A stretch of DNA of 41,353 bases from a virus: positions 1 to 41,353 of the IMG/VR virus record IMGVR_UViG_3300037245_001585; one strand, written 5' to 3'. This document shows, one piece after another, positions 32,347 to 38,609 of this stretch. The translations under genes and the position numbers were made by a program. The notes beneath the pieces are model-generated. The model had not been told where the DNA came from. It saw only the letters and a list, made by a program, of their open reading frames with translations, and ran no database searches. Position 1 is the first letter of the stretch. Every line of letters starts with the position of its first letter.

Positions 32347-32352
32347 AGGACG

Positions 32353-32667
32353 ATGGAAAAGAAATTAACTACCAACAAGCAATATACAATAGTCATATTG
32401 CTTTGTATGTTAGCCATAAGTGTGATGATTGTATTCTCCGGGTGTAGGGTCTCCACACAATCAAAGATAGATAGAAAAATTGATAGCCTAAATATTGAAT
32501 TTGACAAGGCGATTGAAATGCACGGTATTCAAGATAGCTTATGTCGTCTTGCATGTGATAAATCAGATTCAAAAAAGGCAGGATTACATATTGATAGCAT
32601 GCGTTATTATTATCATAAAGCATATGCGATAAATAATAATATAATATGTTTGCAATATGTAAAATAA
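32353..32667 (+). CDS. Small lipoprotein (104 aa), paralogue of the gene at 29724
   Basis: A hydrophobic segment TIVILLCMLAISVMIVFSGC ends in a lipobox-like FSGC at residue 31. The soluble part starts with DSLNIEFDKAIEM, matching DSLTVEFNKAHDL in the minus-strand gene at 29724. Both later hold a DS-x-R/Y-helix. Duplicated exported accessory genes suggest selection at the cell surface. Confidence 0.55.
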   Translation: MEKKLTTNKQYTIVILLCMLAISVMIVFSGCRVSTQSKIDRKIDSLNIEFDKAIEMHGIQDSLCRLACDKSDSKKAGLHIDSMRYYYHKAYAINNNIICLQYVK

Positions 32668-32705
32668 TTTGCATCTAAAATAAACATTAATAAAAACTAA
32701 AAATT

Positions 32706-32975
32706 ATGAATAGAACACCCGAACATTACGCATCACTTATAATGGCTGCTATTATTATGCAACTAGACGAAGATAGCGAAAATTATATTGATCCAAAAGA
32801 GTTGCAAGAGGGCGACAACTTAACTCATTATATTCACGCACTTGCCAACCTTTCACCATCCGTAGTATATGAGCAAATTACAGGGGAAAAGGTTAATGGC
32901 TTAGAATTTAATCATATTGCTAACCGCTTGTGTTTTCAGTATTCTAATAAAATAGATACCAAAAAGGAGGGTTAA
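32706..32975 (+). CDS. Hypothetical protein (89 aa)
   Basis: An acidic, helical protein (HYASLIMAAIIMQLDEDSEN). It is the last gene before the non-coding region. The bases AAAAAGGAGG inside its last codons could serve as a ribosome site for something downstream, but no gene starts there. Not recognised. Confidence 0.5.
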   Translation: MNRTPEHYASLIMAAIIMQLDEDSENYIDPKELQEGDNLTHYIHALANLSPSVVYEQITGEKVNGLEFNHIANRLCFQYSNKIDTKKEG

Positions 32976-32977
32976 AC

Positions 32978-33008
32978 TTTGATTATTAGATTATCATTTC
33001 TATCTTTG
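32978..33008 (+). promoter_or_regulatory. Bacteroidetes-type promoter of a small RNA
   Basis: TTTG (32978-32981), 19 bases, and TATCTTTG (33001-33008) match the -33 and -7 consensus exactly. Transcription should begin near 33013-33015. There is no open reading frame directly downstream. Confidence 0.7.
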
Positions 33009-33013
33009 TAATA

Positions 33014-33130
33014 GAGATGGTAAAATTTAATAACATAACTAAGGATAAGAGAACCTACAAGGTAGGCTTCAGATATTATCATCTCTATAAAATGCCCTTT
33101 CGAGTTTTTGAACTTGACTGGGCATTTTTA
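33014..33130 (+). ncRNA. Probable free-standing small RNA (about 115 nt)
   Basis: Between a perfect promoter and a strong terminator lies a stretch with no gene. It folds from a long closing stem in which GAGATGGTAA (33014-33023) pairs with TTATCATCTC (33076-33085); the pairing would extend 3 bases further outward in the DNA. It encloses a smaller hairpin, CCTAC/GTAGG with loop AAG, near 33055-33067. The terminator stem follows directly. This is the layout of a stable small RNA or of a riboswitch with terminator, but the next gene is 300 bases away. I do not recognise the family. Confidence 0.65.
33090..33129 (+). terminator. Intrinsic terminator of the small RNA
   Basis: AAATGCCC (33090-33097) pairs with GGGCATTT (33120-33127), and inside it CGAGTT pairs with AACTTG around a TTTG loop. 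The T-tract TTTTT at the 3' side ends it. Both stems stack into one hairpin. Confidence 0.8.
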
Positions 33131-33426
33131 TGTTCTGATAAATCTGTTATTTTCGGCTAAATTACCTTGTGTAATAGAGTAGGAACAAAAAAGGCTTTCT
33201 TCAAGACTCATGGAAAGTGAAGCAAGTACAAAGTGGATGCTTAGAGAAGGGCTATAACCTATCACGTGAAGTGTAGCGAAAAACCACTAAATTGATAATC
33301 GTTAATAGGCTGTATTATCATGCTCGATGAATGACTCCGATCCTTATTGGATGATTTTATGAGTTTACTTTTTTCTGACTAAGGGGAAAGTATGCTCAAA
33401 TCTTAACCCCTTAACCTTCTGGATGA
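33131..33426 (+). other. Non-coding folded leader before the nuclease gene
   Basis: There is no gene in 296 bases. TACCTTGTGTAATAGAG (from 33163) partly repeats the promoter and start of the small RNA (TATCTTTGTAATAGAG). Hairpins are seen at TGATAAT/ATTATCA (33293-33299 with 33314-33320), ATCC/GGAT (around 33340-33352) and TAAGGGG/CCCCTTA (33380-33413). The pattern suggests a second structured RNA or a long leader. Core motifs of group I or II introns were not found. Confidence 0.45.
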
Positions 33427-33852
33427 ATGAAACACAAACAAAAAGAACACCAACAAAGGATCATAAACCACCGAATTAATAAGAATAAAGCGAAAAGAAA
33501 TGCAACAAAATTAAAACGTGGAATTACAAGAGCCGAAAGGATTGTAAAAAATATCTTAGATGAAGATGGAATAATTTACGATTTTCAAAAACCTTTTCAC
33601 TCTCATAACTGTTGCTATATTGTTGATTTCTATTTTGAAAATACTATTGGTCGAAAATATGTAATTGAATTGGATGGGAAAACACACAACCGATTCACGA
33701 AAATATATAATAAAAACCGTTCATTTTTCCTATATCACAAAATGGAGTGTGCTGTTATTCGATTTGAAAATGAAGATGTATTTAATGATATCGATAAAGT
33801 TATGGAGAAAATCTATAGCTTTAACCCTCGATGTATTGATGATAATTTTTAA
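33427..33852 (+). CDS. DUF559/Vsr-like nuclease, possible free-standing homing-type endonuclease
   Basis: The 141-residue protein has a very basic N-terminus (1-35) and then the DUF559 fold: RAERIVKNILDEDG with E37, YIVDFYF with D67, YVIELDGKTH with E81, D83 and H87 (79-87), RSFFLYHK and AVIRFENED. These residues form a PD-(D/E)XK-like metal site, as in Vsr and related endonucleases. Members occur as free-standing or intron-borne homing nucleases and as repair enzymes. The 300-base structured leader and the adjacent small RNA make a mobile cassette plausible. Confidence 0.7.
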   Translation: MKHKQKEHQQRIINHRINKNKAKRNATKLKRGITRAERIVKNILDEDGIIYDFQKPFHSHNCCYIVDFYFENTIGRKYVIELDGKTHNRFTKIYNKNRSFFLYHKMECAVIRFENEDVFNDIDKVMEKIYSFNPRCIDDNF

Positions 33853-33876
33853 GATAAAAAGCTGTATGGGATAGTG

Positions 33877-33898
33877 TGAAATAAATAACTTATCTTTA
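33877..33898 (+). promoter_or_regulatory. Repeated promoter-like element, copy 1
   Basis: TGAAATAAATAACT is followed by TATCTTTA, a Bacteroidetes -7 match, just before the gene at 33903. The same element recurs at 34061. No TTTG is seen at the -33 distance. Confidence 0.4.
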
Positions 33899-33902
33899 TA
33901 TT

Positions 33903-34052
33903 ATGGACTACAATAAAATGACATTCACCGGAGATCAAATAATTTGTACTACATGTGGGAAGCCGATAAACATGAATAATGCTATATTAGAGCCTCTTTG
34001 TATATGTAACCTAAGTGGAATATTAACAACATTTGCTTACGATTCGGATTAG
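33903..34052 (+). CDS. Zinc-ribbon small protein (49 aa)
   Basis: CTTCGK (C15, C18) and CICN (C33, C35) form a likely zinc site, with a polar tail. The start follows the repeated promoter-like element. Function is unknown. Confidence 0.45.
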   Translation: MDYNKMTFTGDQIICTTCGKPINMNNAILEPLCICNLSGILTTFAYDSD

Positions 34053-34060
34053 CATATAGT

Positions 34061-34081
34061 TGAAATAAATAACTACCTTTA
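34061..34081 (+). promoter_or_regulatory. Repeated promoter-like element, copy 2
   Basis: TGAAATAAATAAC is followed by TACCTTTA, nearly identical to the element at 33877 and in the same place relative to the next start, before the cysteine hydrolase gene. Confidence 0.4.
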
Positions 34082-34095
34082 AACAAACAAAAGAA

Positions 34096-34599
34096 ATGAA
34101 GAAGGTTTATCAGGAGATAATAGACAAAGATAATGGTGATTGCATGCGAGCCGTAATCGCAACATTATTAAATAAAAAACTACATGATGTTCCACATTTT
34201 CTAGGACTAGGAGATAAGTGGTTTTCTGAATTATATGAGTTAATGAAGGAAAATGGATATAAATATAGTATGATCATTAATCGAAACCACACAACACTAT
34301 GCCAAGATCAAAAACACTTCTGTTTTAAACAGAATAAATGGCACTATCCTAGTATTATGACAAAAAATAAGTTACATAACCATAAAGGTATAAATGGGCT
34401 ATTTTTTGCGGGTGTGCTTAGTCCTAATTACTTTAATCTAACGGATGGATTTATGGCAAATCATGCCGTGATAATAGATCAAGACTATAACATTATTCAT
34501 GATCCTAATCCCGAATATAAAGGAATCTCACAATACCCACTTTCGCCGCTACTTGGATATAATGGAATAATACACGTATATATATTTGATCCAATATAA
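34096..34599 (+). CDS. Papain-like (C39-like) cysteine hydrolase
   Basis: A 167-residue protein with the pattern of small phage papain-fold proteins: GDCMRAVIATLLNKKLHDVP with C16 as nucleophile, ANHAVII with H123, and IIHDPNPEYKG with D136 or N138 completing a triad. C39 peptidases of this fold cut after double glycine in leader peptides, but phage members of this shape have no confirmed substrate. The gene has its own promoter-like element upstream and overlaps nothing. A link with the double-glycine peptide at 3589 is possible but unproven. Confidence 0.6.
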   Translation: MKKVYQEIIDKDNGDCMRAVIATLLNKKLHDVPHFLGLGDKWFSELYELMKENGYKYSMIINRNHTTLCQDQKHFCFKQNKWHYPSIMTKNKLHNHKGINGLFFAGVLSPNYFNLTDGFMANHAVIIDQDYNIIHDPNPEYKGISQYPLSPLLGYNGIIHVYIFDPI

Positions 34600-34600
34600 T

Positions 34601-34786
34601 ATGAACAAAGCCAGACGACAAGAAATAACAAACCTTAAGCATAAAAAGCGATGTAAGGCAATGGGACTAAAAAAAGAAGAGCATTATTGCTTTAAGGCAC
34701 AAGGAAAGCCATGCAGCTGTGATATATGTAGCCCTTATAGATATAGCCGAAAAGAAAAACATAAAAATGAAAACACTACACATTAA
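34601..34786 (+). CDS. Small cysteine-rich protein (61 aa)
   Basis: The start is the ATG one base after the previous stop (MNKARRQEITNLKHKKRCKA). The C-terminus has a tight cluster HYCFKAQGKPCSCDICSPYR, a likely zinc knuckle. Similar short proteins are frequent in Bacteroidetes genomes, with no known role. Confidence 0.6.
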   Translation: MNKARRQEITNLKHKKRCKAMGLKKEEHYCFKAQGKPCSCDICSPYRYSRKEKHKNENTTH

Positions 34787-34922
34787 GCACCCATCTAAAG
34801 AGCTACTAAAGTTTATGCGAAAAGAGCGTAAACGGAGCATTGAAAAATATGGAGAGTTTAAAGTAATCGACCCGGAGCAGATTAAAAAGGAGAGATCGGA
34901 TGCTTATGATTATATGTTTTAA
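34767..34922 (+). CDS. Small charged protein (51 aa)
   Basis: MKTLHIKHPSKELLKFMRKE opens a highly basic helical protein ending in an acidic tail. The start lies inside the previous gene's last codons. It is the last plus-strand gene before the converging minus-strand block. Confidence 0.45.
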   Translation: MKTLHIKHPSKELLKFMRKERKRSIEKYGEFKVIDPEQIKKERSDAYDYMF

Positions 34923-34966
34923 AAGCGACCAGTAAAAGATACCAACCGCTTAACACATTCCCAAAC

Positions 34967-35893
34967 TTAAAACAATATAGGCATACATATTTTAATCTGA
35001 ACAAAAACAAAATGTTGCAATGTCTTATAGTTAATAATTGGGTTTTTATGTTCCTTCACAAAATTCCAACTCTCTTCTTTTACGATATCATAATAGACGG
35101 AATTTAGAAGCCTTGGAATATCTTTACTGTAAAAACCATTGTTAGCATTCTCAATATTAGATTTAACCTTTTCGCATAGAGAGGTGGTTGTATATTTCTT
35201 TGCTATCTCCTCTTCTATCATCTTTTTGCCTTCAATTTTTGGCGCACCCATCACTTTTGAATGTCGCTCTTTAAATTCAGATGTTACAATCTTAGCCCAC
35301 GTTTGGCGACCATATGTATTAAAAAAATCATAGTTTTTTAATACAATCCCTTCTCCTGCCCCTTTGCCATCCTGAATAAGAAATACATTTTTATCTAATT
35401 GCTTAATAAACTGCTCGTAGTTGGCTCTATCTATAATTGCTATTGGGGGTATATATTCTATATCAAAACGCTCTAATATTGGCTTATAGTAAAGGTAATG
35501 TAGGTATTTCATGCTATCCGATCCCTCGTGTTCCATTTCGCTTGCGGTTTTATCTATAGCGACATCAAAAACATAAAACTTTTTCCACGCATCATCTTTG
35601 TAGGTTTTTAAACTATGAGGCACAAGCCATTCGCCAAACAATCTGCATTCTGGAAATTCGTTTAAAAAGTCGAGTATGTTTTTTTGACCGATAACCCAAT
35701 CATTAAACCCTGCATTATCAGAATTTAATGATAAGTGTCTTTTCCGACTGCCCGCCTGTACTGTTCCATTATCAATCCAGACACTCGCATTTGTACCGTC
35801 AATTTTAGGGAAAATATAACATTCGCCTAATTCAATATTCTGAACTTCGGTTGTTCCAAATCTTTCAATATGCTGATATTTTTTAAATTCCAT
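34967..35893 (-). CDS. RNA ligase (Rnl2-like nucleotidyltransferase)
   Basis: From MEFKKYQHIE, all ligase motifs appear in order: I, KIDGTN with K30 as the AMP-binding lysine; III, RLFGEWL (84-90); IIIa, FYVFDVA (106-112); IV, EGIVLKN (181-187); V, WAKIV (199-203). RNA ligases of this family seal nicks in RNA, for example tRNA broken by host anti-phage nucleases. No polynucleotide kinase gene is seen in the window. I choose the ATG at 35893 because upstream codons lack support. The gene begins with the shared A+T-rich leader. Confidence 0.88.
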   Translation of the reverse strand: MEFKKYQHIERFGTTEVQNIELGECYIFPKIDGTNASVWIDNGTVQAGSRKRHLSLNSDNAGFNDWVIGQKNILDFLNEFPECRLFGEWLVPHSLKTYKDDAWKKFYVFDVAIDKTASEMEHEGSDSMKYLHYLYYKPILERFDIEYIPPIAIIDRANYEQFIKQLDKNVFLIQDGKGAGEGIVLKNYDFFNTYGRQTWAKIVTSEFKERHSKVMGAPKIEGKKMIEEEIAKKYTTTSLCEKVKSNIENANNGFYSKDIPRLLNSVYYDIVKEESWNFVKEHKNPIINYKTLQHFVFVQIKICMPILF

Positions 35894-35911
35894 AATATAT
35901 AATTTAAAGTT
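35891..35911 (-). repeat. Shared start leader, copy C
   Basis: On the coding strand AACTTTAAATTATATATTAT leads into the start codon of the RNA ligase. A TTTG lies 17 bases before the TAACTTTA of this leader, so it may also be the -7 of a promoter. Confidence 0.4.
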
Positions 35912-36075
35912 AAAACCACAACCTAGCAACAAACGACCAAAAAGCAACAACAAAGGCAACTCCTGTGAGTATTAAGCAAAGAGCTAACCATTGAATGATG
36001 TTTGGGCTTTGGGTTAATCTTGCCTCGCTTTACGCTGGCTTTATAGTTTCTTTTTGTTATTTTGGATAGTTTCAT
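35908..36075 (-). pseudogene. Small membrane protein with possible frameshift
   Basis: From the ATG at 36075 the sequence reads MKLSKITKRNYKASVKRGKI, then loses a sensible composition (CLCCCFLVVCC). In the +1 frame a clean membrane helix appears (WLALCLILTGVAFVVAFWSF), ending ARLWF. A basic N-terminus plus helix would be a normal small phage membrane protein, so one base may be missing or extra near 35990-36010. Confidence 0.35.
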
Positions 36076-36077
36076 TA

Positions 36078-36359
36078 TTAACCTTTATATCTGTGAAAAC
36101 CGCTAGGTTTATATTCCTTCTCTCCTACCCCGACATCCAAACAAGATCCCTTAAACGAACGGGCAAATACTGTTTTAGCTTTATCTAATTCCATGCACTC
36201 CCAATTTAACGCCGTATTTGCCTTGTCTATTTGCTTGGGCGTAGATGTTCCCGGATTAGTATTGAATGCCTTATCGCTTAGTTTATCCCTCTTTATCAGG
36301 GTGTTTTTGATGTATTTGAGTTGCGATAATAGGTTTTCGATTTGTTTTGACTCTTCCAT
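36078..36359 (-). CDS. Hypothetical helical protein (93 aa)
   Basis: A charged coiled-coil-like protein (ENLLSQLKYIKNTLIKRDKL). Its start meets the stop of the methyltransferase gene (one-base overlap), suggesting they are translated together. Function is unknown. Confidence 0.5.
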   Translation of the reverse strand: MEESKQIENLLSQLKYIKNTLIKRDKLSDKAFNTNPGTSTPKQIDKANTALNWECMELDKAKTVFARSFKGSCLDVGVGEKEYKPSGFHRYKG

Positions 36360-37042
36360 TAGAATAATATCGGGTTAGTTTTGCTTATTTCAGTCTTAGC
36401 AAAGCCGAGCTTTTTAATCTCTTCGCGCTTTATTATATGGGCTTCAACTCTTTCTTTACCTGAGTTATAATAATCTTCGTCAAGTTCGATAATATCCAAA
36501 TCAAACCCTAAATCATAACAGGCTATTGCGTGACTCATTGATCCGCCGTGGGTATCTAATATTTTATTTCCTTTTTTTGCGTATTTCTCGAGCAGCCATT
36601 TGTATAAGAGTATTGGTTTTTGTGTAATATGAATGCGCTCCTTATCCGCTCCTAAAAATCCTTTATATCGGATTGGAGCGATTCTCAAAACGGTGTCAAA
36701 CGATGTCCAAATTAGCTCCCCATCGGCAAAAGAACAATCGCCGTTTATCCCTTTGTCCCAAAACACCCAAGATTTAGATATTGGTAATTTATCTGCAAAG
36801 TAGTTACCACCGCATATCATTTGATTTTTCGACACTCGGCACAATTCATTGAAATAGGATTGGGGGGGGCTTGTTTTATCCCAGTTTTTCTTGATGTATT
36901 TTTTGTTTTTGCCGCTACCCATGACCATATTACCCGCATCTATTCCATATTCTGGATCTACAATCGCCAAATCCCAATAATTATCAGGCTTATCCTTCAT
37001 TAGCTCCATGCAATCTCCATGTAATATATTAATCTCTGGCAT
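36359..37042 (-). CDS. DNA methyltransferase (N6-adenine or N4-cytosine type)
   Basis: A 227-residue enzyme of the DNA methylase class with motif order IV then I. NILHGDCMELMKD starts it. DPEY (29-32) stands for the usual DPPY catalytic motif. HITQKPILLYKWLL (138-151) is the conserved TQKP block, and ILDTHGGS (161-168) replaces the DPFxGSG AdoMet loop. Phage enzymes of this kind protect DNA from host restriction. A run of 8 C lies in the coding sequence near codon 58, where slipping would cut the protein short. Length is normal. Confidence 0.85.
   Translation of the reverse strand: MPEINILHGDCMELMKDKPDNYWDLAIVDPEYGIDAGNMVMGSGKNKKYIKKNWDKTSPPQSYFNELCRVSKNQMICGGNYFADKLPISKSWVFWDKGINGDCSFADGELIWTSFDTVLRIAPIRYKGFLGADKERIHITQKPILLYKWLLEKYAKKGNKILDTHGGSMSHAIACYDLGFDLDIIELDEDYYNSGKERVEAHIIKREEIKKLGFAKTEISKTNPILF
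36862..36869 (-). repeat. Homopolymer tract in the methyltransferase gene
   Basis: Eight G in a row on the plus strand (8 C in the coding strand) inside the codons for Ser-Pro-Pro-Gln. In such A+T-rich DNA this run is unusual and could vary in length by slipping. Confidence 0.7.
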
Positions 37043-37057
37043 CTGTTCAGTTTTAAA

Positions 37058-37084
37058 ACCACCCGCATAAACTATACGGATGGT
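37058..37084 (-). terminator. Hairpin upstream of the methyltransferase
   Basis: On the minus strand ACCATCCGTA and TGCGGGTGGT form a 10-base stem (with G-T pairs) around TAGTTTA, followed by TTT. It lies 15 bases before the methyltransferase start, so it could be a partial terminator or attenuator, or shape the leader. Confidence 0.5.
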
Positions 37085-37150
37085 TAATTAATCAACCCAA
37101 TCTCATATGGGTGAACGCTTCAATAGTGTGTGTCTGTGTGTTAATTGGGA

Positions 37151-37291
37151 TTAATTATAAATGACGTGTTGTATCATTATGGTTTTGCCGTTTTCCATTT
37201 CTATGAATTGTCTCTTTCTGCCTTTTGTGGATTTGCGATTGTTGCTATTCCATATTACTGTTCCGGCTCTTCTATTTCCTTTGTGAATCAT
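37151..37291 (-). CDS. Small basic protein (46 aa)
   Basis: A strongly basic protein (MIHKGNRRAGTVIWNSNNRK) preceded by the shared A+T-rich leader. It may bind nucleic acid. Support comes from the conserved leader and packing next to the gene at 37307. Confidence 0.5.
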   Translation of the reverse strand: MIHKGNRRAGTVIWNSNNRKSTKGRKRQFIEMENGKTIMIQHVIYN

Positions 37292-37308
37292 AACCTATAG
37301 TTTAAATT
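37289..37308 (-). repeat. Shared start leader, copy B
   Basis: Coding strand TTTAAACTATAGGTTATG, almost the same as copy A ahead of the gene at 37912. It overlaps the end of the gene at 37307-37912. Confidence 0.45.
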
Positions 37309-37912
37309 AAATACTTTCAATAAAATCGCTATACCATTTATTGTGCTCGGTGCATCTTATAACCTCTTCATTGTGTTCCTTGGTGTGATATTTGATACTT
37401 TCTGATGATTCGTCCTCTATCTTAATTCGGATATCTTTTGCATTAATATTTTTTAGTTTAATATCAATAGATTTCAATTCGTCGGCATGATATGTTCCTT
37501 TGCAATCTAAATCAATAGTTTTTTCTAATTGATCTATCATAAATTCGGCTATATTTTCGTGTCTGTTAGTTGGTGGTTTATACGCTTTCGCATCAGCTAA
37601 AAACACATCCATCTTAATTCTATTCGCCTCTTCTTTTTTTCTCGCGCCTAAGTGGCAGTTTTTTTGGTCGATTAAATTAGCCCTCTCTTTGGCAACTAGC
37701 TTTTCATCAGATAAAGACTCAGTCATCTTCAGTTTATTCTCGGCTTCTGTAATTTGTTCTGTGTGATAATTTCCCGCCTCTCGTTTTTTATACTCACTAT
37801 TTGTTGGCTCGTCTCTCATGTGTACAATAAAAGCTCTCGAACATTGCTTTGCAAATTCTTTAAAATCTTTAGTTGTTCCTTCTAAAATTCCGACTGTGTA
37901 TCCTGTTGGCAT
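37307..37912 (-). CDS. Hypothetical protein (201 aa)
   Basis: The protein begins MPTGYTVGILEGTTKDFKEF, with a helical, charged middle (about 60-115, a likely coiled coil) and a C-terminal part with many K, E and N. The start MPTGYT-g is familiar from phage proteins of unknown role. It carries a 'CTEHNKWYSDFIE' end. Leader copy A precedes it. Confidence 0.55.
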   Translation of the reverse strand: MPTGYTVGILEGTTKDFKEFAKQCSRAFIVHMRDEPTNSEYKKREAGNYHTEQITEAENKLKMTESLSDEKLVAKERANLIDQKNCHLGARKKEEANRIKMDVFLADAKAYKPPTNRHENIAEFMIDQLEKTIDLDCKGTYHADELKSIDIKLKNINAKDIRIKIEDESSESIKYHTKEHNEEVIRCTEHNKWYSDFIESI

Positions 37913-37930
37913 AATTTATAGTTTAAATTT
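37910..37930 (-). repeat. Shared start leader, copy A
   Basis: Coding strand AAATTTAAACTATAAATTAT and then G, the best match with copies B and C. Confidence 0.45.
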
Positions 37931-37946
37931 AACATCTTTTACCACC

Positions 37947-37984
37947 AAAACCCCGCCTCCCAAAAATAAAGCATGGAGTCGGGG
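37947..37984 (-). terminator. Terminator after the gene at 37989
   Basis: On the minus strand CCCCG-A-CTCC pairs with GGAG-G-CGGGG, followed by TTTTGG. It separates the single-gene unit at 37989 from the next minus-strand genes. Confidence 0.65.
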
Positions 37985-37988
37985 CGGT

Positions 37989-38267
37989 TTATCCTGCGAG
38001 ACTTTGCAGCAACTCGGAGGATTGGTTAAAAAATCCTTTAGTTATTTTATCATTAAATAAATCCTTTTTTGATAAACGAACTTTATAAAATGGATAATTT
38101 TCATTTGGGGTTCTCAGTATTTGTGTAAAATCATCTTTATTAGGCTTTGCTGCATCGCTTAATTGAGCTGTAAATGATAATTCATCAACCCTTATGGTTA
38201 ACCGAAATAAACCAAGTGAAATTAAGTAGTTGTAAAAATACTCCGTTGTAATTTCTGTAATTTTCAT
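37989..38267 (-). CDS. Hypothetical protein (92 aa)
   Basis: A soluble protein with mixed strands and helices (TTEYFYNYLISLGLFRLTIR). It forms its own transcription unit between the palindromic promoter upstream and the terminator downstream. Not recognised. Such isolated control suggests a role at a distinct time. Confidence 0.5.
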   Translation of the reverse strand: MKITEITTEYFYNYLISLGLFRLTIRVDELSFTAQLSDAAKPNKDDFTQILRTPNENYPFYKVRLSKKDLFNDKITKGFFNQSSELLQSLAG

Positions 38268-38298
38268 AATTGCAAAGTTTTAATGAATTAATATACAA

Positions 38299-38341
38299 CG
38301 AAGATACAGCCGATAAATTAACTTTTATATGATTTAAATCA
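38299..38341 (-). promoter_or_regulatory. Promoter with palindromic box, copy 2
   Basis: On the minus strand TGATTTAAATCATATAAAA (38341-38323), 16 bases, and TATCTTCG (38306-38299) lie ahead of the gene at 38267. The same box and the same 16-base gap occur at 30069-30111. TATCTTCG is also the -7 element seen before the Rha-type gene. Confidence 0.6.
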
Positions 38342-38365
38342 TGTTTGAAAATTATTTTCAAAAAA

Positions 38366-38518
38366 TTACCACTCACAAGGAAATAACCACAGCCCACATT
38401 CAGAACATTGTGTTTGTTTGCTGCCTCGCTTATCCATCTTTTCTAACCAATCAGAATGTTCCAGATATCTCATTGTTTTAGAGCGTGGTTTGTGTTTTTT
38501 GCAACAGGGATCTTTCAT
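38366..38518 (-). CDS. Zinc-binding small protein (50 aa)
   Basis: An N-terminal cysteine pair (MKDPCCKKHKPRSK) and a C-terminal site CSECGLWLFPCEW form a likely zinc ribbon. Its start lies just below the end of the preceding gene in the minus-strand chain. Function unknown. Confidence 0.5.
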   Translation of the reverse strand: MKDPCCKKHKPRSKTMRYLEHSDWLEKMDKRGSKQTQCSECGLWLFPCEW

Positions 38519-38519
38519 A

Positions 38520-38609
38520 TTAAAAAATTACATCTTCGTCCGGGTATGGTTTTAAATCGTATAGTATCTTTTCTTCTTCTGTTAAATAATCTTTTGGCTC
38601 ATAATTCAT
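38520..38609 (-). CDS. Small acidic peptide (29 aa)
   Basis: MNYEPKDYLTEEEKILYDLK and then PYPDEDVIF, coupled to the NinG-like gene whose stop it overlaps. The role is unknown, but it is well supported by overlap and by the next gene following at once. Confidence 0.45.
   Translation of the reverse strand: MNYEPKDYLTEEEKILYDLKPYPDEDVIF

Noticed and set aside
33010-33090. tRNA gene
   Set aside because: No T-arm (GTTCGAATC-like), no anticodon arm of the right size and no CCA-type acceptor end; the closing stem is too long.
33361-33390. Hammerhead ribozyme core (CTGACTA...GAAAG)
   Set aside because: The conserved CUGANGA reads CTGACTA, with G replaced by T, and the stems needed around it do not form.
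33131-33426. Group I or group II intron around the nuclease gene
   Set aside because: No paired GACT/AGTC core of a group I intron and no domain V of a group II intron were found, and no split host gene flanks the region.
37126-37142. GT-rich stretch as a phase-variable repeat
   Set aside because: It is short and interrupted (GTGTGTGTCTGTGTGT) and lies outside any coding region.
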